In this document: positions 24,583 through 28,206 of the stretch, in pieces
Layout: every line of letters begins with the position of its first letter
Numbering within the stretch: position 1 is the stretch's first letter
NCBI GenBank assembly: GCA_023418575.1
Contig: JAEZZM010000006.1
Coordinates: forward strand, 1 to 28,206
DNA: 28,206 nucleotides
Source: Actinomycetes bacterium
GTDB lineage: Bacteria > Actinomycetota > Coriobacteriia > Coriobacteriales > JAEZZM01
Direction: 5' to 3'
The notes under the pieces: model-generated
Databases searched by the model: none
The model's input: only the letters and a program-made list of their open reading frames with translations
What the model was told of the DNA's origin: nothing
Program-made: the position numbers and the translations under genes

Positions 24583-25258
24583 AATTCAGACCGGGGTAGC
24601 TAAAGGCTGCCCTGGTCTTATTCAATTTGACCTTGATGGTACCTTGGTAAATACCTATGAGGTCATATTGAGATCTATGCGCTATACCATCAATGAATGT
24701 TTTGGTGGGACCTATTCTGATGAGCAGCTTATGTCAGAGGTGGGGATCCCTCTTATTACACAGCTGGAGCATTATTGCCCAGAAGACCCTCAAAGAGCTC
24801 TACAGATCTTTAGAGATTATCAGGCTAAGCTCCCCAAGGAACTTAATAGCTTGTATCAAGGGATTGAAGAGTGCTTGCATCAACTTAAGGCAGAAGGTTA
24901 TAAGCTGGCAGTTGTTACTTCCAAACATAGAGAGGCTGCCCTAGAAAATCTTAATGATACCGGCATTATGCCTTATTTTGATCTAGTAGTTGCTGCTGAT
25001 GATGTAATAAGAGCTAAACCGGATCCCTATCCTGTGATACATACTGCTCACGAACTTCAGGTACCTATACAACAGGTGGTTTATGTGGGGGATAGCCCCT
25101 TTGACTTGCAAGCAGCAAATGCAGCAGGAGCGTTCTCAATTGCCGTACTTTGGGGAATGTTTGGAAGAACAACCTTAGAACGAGAACAACCAAGCGCATT
25201 TGCTGAGCACAGCGATGAGCTTATCGGCTTAATACACCAAATGACTGGACGGCTTTAA
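24569..25258 (+). CDS. HAD-superfamily phosphatase, phosphoglycolate phosphatase-like
   Basis: 229 residues. HAD motifs: I DLDGT with nucleophile D21 and D23; II TSK (117-119); III K150-P; IV GDSPFD with D175 and D179. A helical cap (about 33-105) between motifs I and II marks subclass IA, as in Gph and PpaX. The substrate cannot be told from sequence. The start inside the end of gyrA (14-base overlap) suggests coupled translation. A second ATG two codons on (24575) is an equally possible start. It ends tail-to-tail with the next gene, overlapping by 4 bases. Confidence 0.88.
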   Translation: MRMNRIQTGVAKGCPGLIQFDLDGTLVNTYEVILRSMRYTINECFGGTYSDEQLMSEVGIPLITQLEHYCPEDPQRALQIFRDYQAKLPKELNSLYQGIEECLHQLKAEGYKLAVVTSKHREAALENLNDTGIMPYFDLVVAADDVIRAKPDPYPVIHTAHELQVPIQQVVYVGDSPFDLQAANAAGAFSIAVLWGMFGRTTLEREQPSAFAEHSDELIGLIHQMTGRL

Positions 25259-25824
25259 TCGATAAAATCATCAGAACTGAGGTTTTTGATTTGATATTTG
25301 AATTCCTCAAGTTTTTGCTCATCGTTTAGTTGATACTTTCCCACTAAGTAAGGGAAAGAGGCATGGTGAAGCACCTTTTCTTGCACAAGAAGGGGTGCTT
25401 TATTACTGTTGGCTAAAATGATGGCTTCATGTAGGGGTAGCTCAACAGAGCTTTCCATGAGTTGCTCAAGAAGATCATCCTCTACATTGAGATAATCTGG
25501 ATTCATGAGCTGCTCTTTAGCTATACCGCGATGCAGCTTTGTGAGGTAGAGGCCATCTTTATAATCATATATTTCAATAAAATCACAGCTGTAGTGAGCC
25601 TTTTTAATATCATCACAAAGATAGCGCTTTTTCAGGGTCTCAAGCGTATCTTTTGCTTCCTTGGTGGGGTTCATGCTATTGGCGATAAGGTAGGCCTCAT
25701 CATAGTTTAAGCTGGCAACAAGAGCTTTACCATCAGATTTAAGCTCACGATAAGGGCGTAAAATCATGATACTAGGAAATTCTTTGCTGCCAATTATAAG
25801 GCTTTCAATTATGAGAGGGATCAT
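25255..25824 (-). CDS. Divergent bifunctional-nuclease (DUF151)-like protein
   Basis: About 189 residues from the ATG at 25824, preferred over 25833 because AAGGA lies 9 bases upstream. The pattern resembles the BFN/DUF151 domain: an N-terminal strand, ALVASLNYDEAYLIANSMN in place of LPIWIGxxEAxAI, a middle region ending in a strand (DGLYLTKL), and SVELPLHEAIILANSNKAPLLVQEKVL in place of ARPSDAIALALR..PIYVxEEVL. The conserved SDA motif is altered to LHEA, so nuclease activity is doubtful. A roughly 30-residue insertion separates the halves. This is a judgment from pattern; a structure or profile match would be needed. The gene is transcribed towards gyrA. Confidence 0.5.
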   Translation of the reverse strand: MIPLIIESLIIGSKEFPSIMILRPYRELKSDGKALVASLNYDEAYLIANSMNPTKEAKDTLETLKKRYLCDDIKKAHYSCDFIEIYDYKDGLYLTKLHRGIAKEQLMNPDYLNVEDDLLEQLMESSVELPLHEAIILANSNKAPLLVQEKVLHHASFPYLVGKYQLNDEQKLEEFKYQIKNLSSDDFID

Positions 25825-25833
25825 GTCCACCAT

Positions 25834-26049
25834 TCCTTAATGTAGCCTTTATTCAAAAGACTATAAGCTTAGTGCCTGGATGAGCTTTTGTTTTTTACAA
25901 TGCATATGCTTGTCATATGGTATGCCTAGCATATGCCTATGATCTTAATCTTATACCTCCAAACAGAGGACTAGAGCTTCTTATATGTGTATAAATTATG
26001 TGTTCTGTGCTCTATCTAGGGGAACTAAGCCCAAGTAAGAGTTTTTTTG
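25834..26049. other. Intergenic region before the tRNA genes
   Basis: No credible gene. It holds three CATATG hexamers within 33 bases (25903, 25914, 25930) and a repeated TATGCCTA (25921 and 25932). It must contain the promoter of the minus-strand DUF151-like gene, which I could not place. Confidence 0.3.
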
Positions 26050-26078
26050 TTGACTCAGGCTCTTTTGAGCGGTAGTCT
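26050..26078 (+). promoter_or_regulatory. Promoter of tRNA-Ile
   Basis: -35 TTGACT (26050-26055) and -10 TAGTCT (26073-26078) with a 17-base spacer; the tRNA begins about 18 bases after the -10. Confidence 0.55.
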
Positions 26079-26096
26079 GGATAAGCAGTTTTTTTC

Positions 26097-26173
26097 GGGC
26101 CCATAGCTCAGTTGGCTAGAGCGCACGGCTGATAACCGTGAGGTCACTGGTTCGAATCCAGTTGGGCCCACCA
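26097..26173 (+). tRNA. tRNA-Ile (anticodon GAT)
   Basis: Full cloverleaf: acceptor GGGCCCA pairs with TGGGCCC; D arm GCTC/GAGC; anticodon stem CACGG/CCGTG with loop CTGATAA (anticodon GAT); T arm ACTGG TTCGAAT CCAGT. CCA is encoded. Length 77 bases including CCA. Confidence 0.97.
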
Positions 26174-26182
26174 TAAATGGGT

Positions 26183-26227
26183 TATAAATACCCCACCGCA
26201 AGCCGAGTCGCCGGTGGGGTATTTATA
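26183..26227. terminator. Perfect 16-bp inverted repeat, probable terminator between the tRNAs
   Basis: Arms TATAAATACCCCACCG (26183-26198) and CGGTGGGGTATTTATA (26212-26227) are perfect complements with a 13-base loop. A GC core with an AU-rich base could act as a terminator in either direction, though no long U tract follows. Confidence 0.65.
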
Positions 26228-26253
26228 GAGAAAACATGCAGAAGCCAAAAGTA

Positions 26254-26262
26254 TGATATAAT
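26254..26262 (+). promoter_or_regulatory. Extended -10 promoter of tRNA-Ala
   Basis: TGATATAAT contains a perfect TATAAT (26257-26262) with the TGn extension, 17 bases before the tRNA. No good -35 is seen, as is common with extended -10 promoters. Confidence 0.65.
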
Positions 26263-26279
26263 ACTTGAGGTTACAGCGT

Positions 26280-26355
26280 GGGGGCTTAGCTCAGCTGGGA
26301 GAGCGCGGGCTTTGCAAGCCTGAGGTCAGGGGTTCGATCCCCCTAGCCTCCACCA
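26280..26355 (+). tRNA. tRNA-Ala (anticodon TGC)
   Basis: Cloverleaf with acceptor GGGGGCT/AGCCTCC including the G3-U70 wobble pair that marks alanine tRNA, D arm GCTC/GAGC, anticodon loop TTTGCAA (TGC), T arm CAGGG GTTCGATC CCCCT. CCA is encoded. Length 76 bases including CCA. Confidence 0.97.
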
Positions 26356-26371
26356 GATTTTAACACTCCTT

Positions 26372-26409
26372 CCCTTGGTAGTTTCCTCTACCAAGGGATT
26401 TCTTTTTTT
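26372..26409 (+). terminator. Rho-independent terminator after tRNA-Ala
   Basis: A perfect 10-base-pair stem CCCTTGGTAG/CTACCAAGGG with a 6-base loop is followed by ATTTC and seven T. Confidence 0.92.
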
Positions 26410-26460
26410 ATCGCTCTTTTATTGTGCGGTATACCTGCGCATCGCTTATGCGGTTTATAG

Positions 26461-26489
26461 AGCTGATAGGCGCTTAGAGGCTATCAGCT
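26461..26489 (-). terminator. Hairpin just after the PucR-type gene, possible terminator
   Basis: AGCTGATAG (26461-26469) pairs with CTATCAGCT (26481-26489), 11-base loop, 2 bases after the stop of the minus-strand regulator gene. There is no U tract, so intrinsic termination would be weak. Confidence 0.45.
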
Positions 26490-26491
26490 GC

Positions 26492-28048
26492 CTAAGCTTG
26501 TGTTAATAAGAGTTGAGAGCTTAATTGTATTTGCAGGATAAAGCTGCTATCACTCAAATCAAAATCATAGTTTTTGTGTATCTTATTAAGCCGATAAGAC
26601 ACAGTCTTAGGGTGAACAAACAAGTGATCAGCTGTTTTTTGAATAGATTGTCCTTGTTGTACATAGCAGCAAAGTGTTTCAAACAGCAGGGGTTCTTCTT
26701 GTGCTAGTTGTTTGATTTGCTTGGGGATAAAGTCTTCAACCATATTGATAAGTTCAGCTTTTCCAAAGAGTTTATAAATTCCCAGCTCATCAAAGTTCAT
26801 AAGCATGCGACTTCTTTTTAAGCTCCGCAGTACATCTTTTACTTGTTGAGCTTCTCTTTCAAGTCTATTAAGATCAAAAGCTTTACCGCAGGAGGAAAGC
26901 CCCGCAATCCAATTTCCATGATGGTCTAAGACTTGAGAACAGCATACTTTAAAATCATTTAAATGTTTAAGAGCTTCATCATCAGAGCTAAAACTCATAA
27001 TGATAGATAAACGCTGCGAACTCATAGAGTAAGCACTTAAGCTACAGAGATTTTTAATTTTATGAGCCAGTTTATGTAAAAGTTCTTGTTGCTCTGCACT
27101 ATGTAAGCGGGAGTCCTTATCGTCATTTGCATCAAGTATGGTGAGCTCTAATACCATAAAGCTATCTTGAAGCTTAAATTGAATACTTGCCAACATGCTT
27201 TGGATACTTTGTTTGGAGAGCTGGGTGTTCATTAAGAGCTCATGAACTAGATTATGCTTGTTAAAAGAGATTAAGGTTTCAAGATGTTCAAGATGTACAA
27301 GTTCAAGCTCAAGAAAATTAGCAATACTTTGTATGTCCATATCAAGTTTGCTATTAAATTCTTGTTCCGCTGCAAATTCTAAGACACCATGAATACCAAG
27401 ATCTTGGGCTCCTTTTGCACCCTGCTCTTTAATAAGCCGAAGGAAGCCAGATGAATAATGGTTCTGTAGCCCCTTTTTACTGGTTCTTTTTAGATGAAGC
27501 GCAATCTTAAAACGCTGCTCTATGTCATCAAGGAGCTTATCAAGCTGATAAATAGTATGCTGCTCACGAGGGAGCATATGGGTATTGGTTTTATCTTTTA
27601 ATTCCTTTAGCTTAAGTTGAGCTTGGTAGTAATGATCAAGAAGAGAGGCTTTTTTGTTAATAAGAGGAAGCATGGTGCTCATAATAATCTGACTATATAA
27701 GACCTCTGGTCCTATTTCGATAAGATAAAGCGCTTCTCTTTTGCATAAATCAATAAAAACTTGAGGTGTTTTATCGATAAGACGCCCGCGTTTAATAACT
27801 ATACAGCTTACCTGAGCTAGCTTTGCTTGCATTACAAAGTCTCTTAGTTCCTGTCTACTTAAGTTATTTAAGGCGTAGTATGAACTGAGAAGCACGGTAT
27901 GAGGGCTTATCCATTGAGCTAAATCTGGGGCTTCAAGTACATTGATGTTTTCTATTTCCTGAGATAGGGAGCAAGTATCTTCAAGGGGTTTAGATAAGAG
28001 TTGTGCTTCTTTAAATACCTCCAGGTCAAGAAATTCTTTAAGTTTCAA
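26492..28048 (-). CDS. PucR-family transcriptional regulator
   Basis: 518 residues in the PucR layout. An N-terminal PucR ligand-type domain covers about 1-125 (KLKEFLDLEVFKEAQLL, HTVLLSSYYALN, CIVIKRGRLIDKTPQVFIDLCKREALYLIEI). A middle CdaR/GGDEF-like region follows, then a C-terminal HTH_30 domain (about 455-515, QSIQKTADHLFVHPKTVSYRLNKI). PucR proteins respond to metabolites such as purine intermediates; the ligand here is unknown, and the target may lie beyond the right edge. The ATG at 28048 gives the usual MKLKEFL-type start. A long palindrome lies 58 bases upstream, a candidate for autoregulation. Confidence 0.85.
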   Translation of the reverse strand: MKLKEFLDLEVFKEAQLLSKPLEDTCSLSQEIENINVLEAPDLAQWISPHTVLLSSYYALNNLSRQELRDFVMQAKLAQVSCIVIKRGRLIDKTPQVFIDLCKREALYLIEIGPEVLYSQIIMSTMLPLINKKASLLDHYYQAQLKLKELKDKTNTHMLPREQHTIYQLDKLLDDIEQRFKIALHLKRTSKKGLQNHYSSGFLRLIKEQGAKGAQDLGIHGVLEFAAEQEFNSKLDMDIQSIANFLELELVHLEHLETLISFNKHNLVHELLMNTQLSKQSIQSMLASIQFKLQDSFMVLELTILDANDDKDSRLHSAEQQELLHKLAHKIKNLCSLSAYSMSSQRLSIIMSFSSDDEALKHLNDFKVCCSQVLDHHGNWIAGLSSCGKAFDLNRLEREAQQVKDVLRSLKRSRMLMNFDELGIYKLFGKAELINMVEDFIPKQIKQLAQEEPLLFETLCCYVQQGQSIQKTADHLFVHPKTVSYRLNKIHKNYDFDLSDSSFILQIQLSSQLLLTQA

Positions 28049-28105
28049 ATTGTATCCTTTTCTGTGTGATGCCCAGATGAGCTGCTTAAGAACGTCTTAT
28101 CTTAG

Positions 28106-28134
28106 TTATTTTTATCCATAATGGATAAAAATAA
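28106..28134. promoter_or_regulatory. Long palindrome upstream of the PucR-type gene, probable operator
   Basis: Perfect 14-base arms (TTATTTTTATCCAT and ATGGATAAAAATAA) flank a single A at 28120. Outer TTATCTT-type repeats lie at 28097-28103 and 28140-28146, with an inverted copy at 28164-28170. The rest of the 158-base right end shows no gene. Confidence 0.6.
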
Positions 28135-28206
28135 GACCATTATCTTCTTAAAACCGCTCTATTAAGATAAATATTTCTGTTTTACCCTTGTATGTATACG
28201 CGAGCC

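Overview
The window is the replication-origin region of a bacterial chromosome with low to moderate GC (by eye about 40%). Gene order suggests an actinobacterium. Rightward from the origin lie dnaA-dnaN-recF-DUF721/dciA-gyrB-gyrA, with no yaaA between dnaN and recF as Firmicutes have, followed by an Ile/Ala tRNA pair. Leftward lie rpmH-rnpA-yidD-yidC-jag, then rsmG-parA-parB. The low GC and the AddAB-type nuclease point to a low-GC member of class Coriobacteriia (Atopobium-like). The lineage is inferred, not proven.

Layout. 1-992: 3' part of rlmN on the plus strand, cut by the window edge. 970-7929 (minus): a three-gene addAB-type repair operon in which AddB is split into a helicase-like protein without a Walker A motif and a separate Fe-S nuclease. 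8035-10806 (minus): rsmG, parA, parB and a small membrane protein, with a perfect parS between rsmG and parA and a terminator after the last gene. 11161-13444 (minus): rpmH, rnpA, yidD, yidC and jag, with a strong promoter in front and a terminator behind. 13445-13900: AT-rich intergenic region with DnaA-box-like sites. 13901-15040 (plus): an unusual GHKL-ATPase/winged-helix protein. 15056-24582 (plus): dnaA, a second DnaA-box region, dnaN, recF, a DciA-like gene, gyrB and gyrA. 24569-25258: a HAD phosphatase overlapping gyrA. 25255-25824 (minus): a divergent bifunctional-nuclease (DUF151)-like protein. 26097-26355: tRNA-Ile(GAT) and tRNA-Ala(TGC), each with its own promoter. 26492-28048 (minus): a PucR-family regulator with a long palindrome upstream.

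Transcription diverges from about 13.6-13.9 kb. DnaA-box-like sequences lie on both sides of the GHKL gene plus dnaA, which suggests a bipartite oriC. Three parS-type sites (in addB, beside parA, and in recF) surround this origin and would load the ParB made here. The dnaA-to-gyrA genes supply initiation, the clamp, gap repair, probable helicase loading and supercoiling. The leftward operon supplies ribosome protein L34, RNase P protein and membrane insertion.

The most unusual elements are the GHKL-wHTH protein between the two origin halves and the split AddB with no visible Walker A motif.
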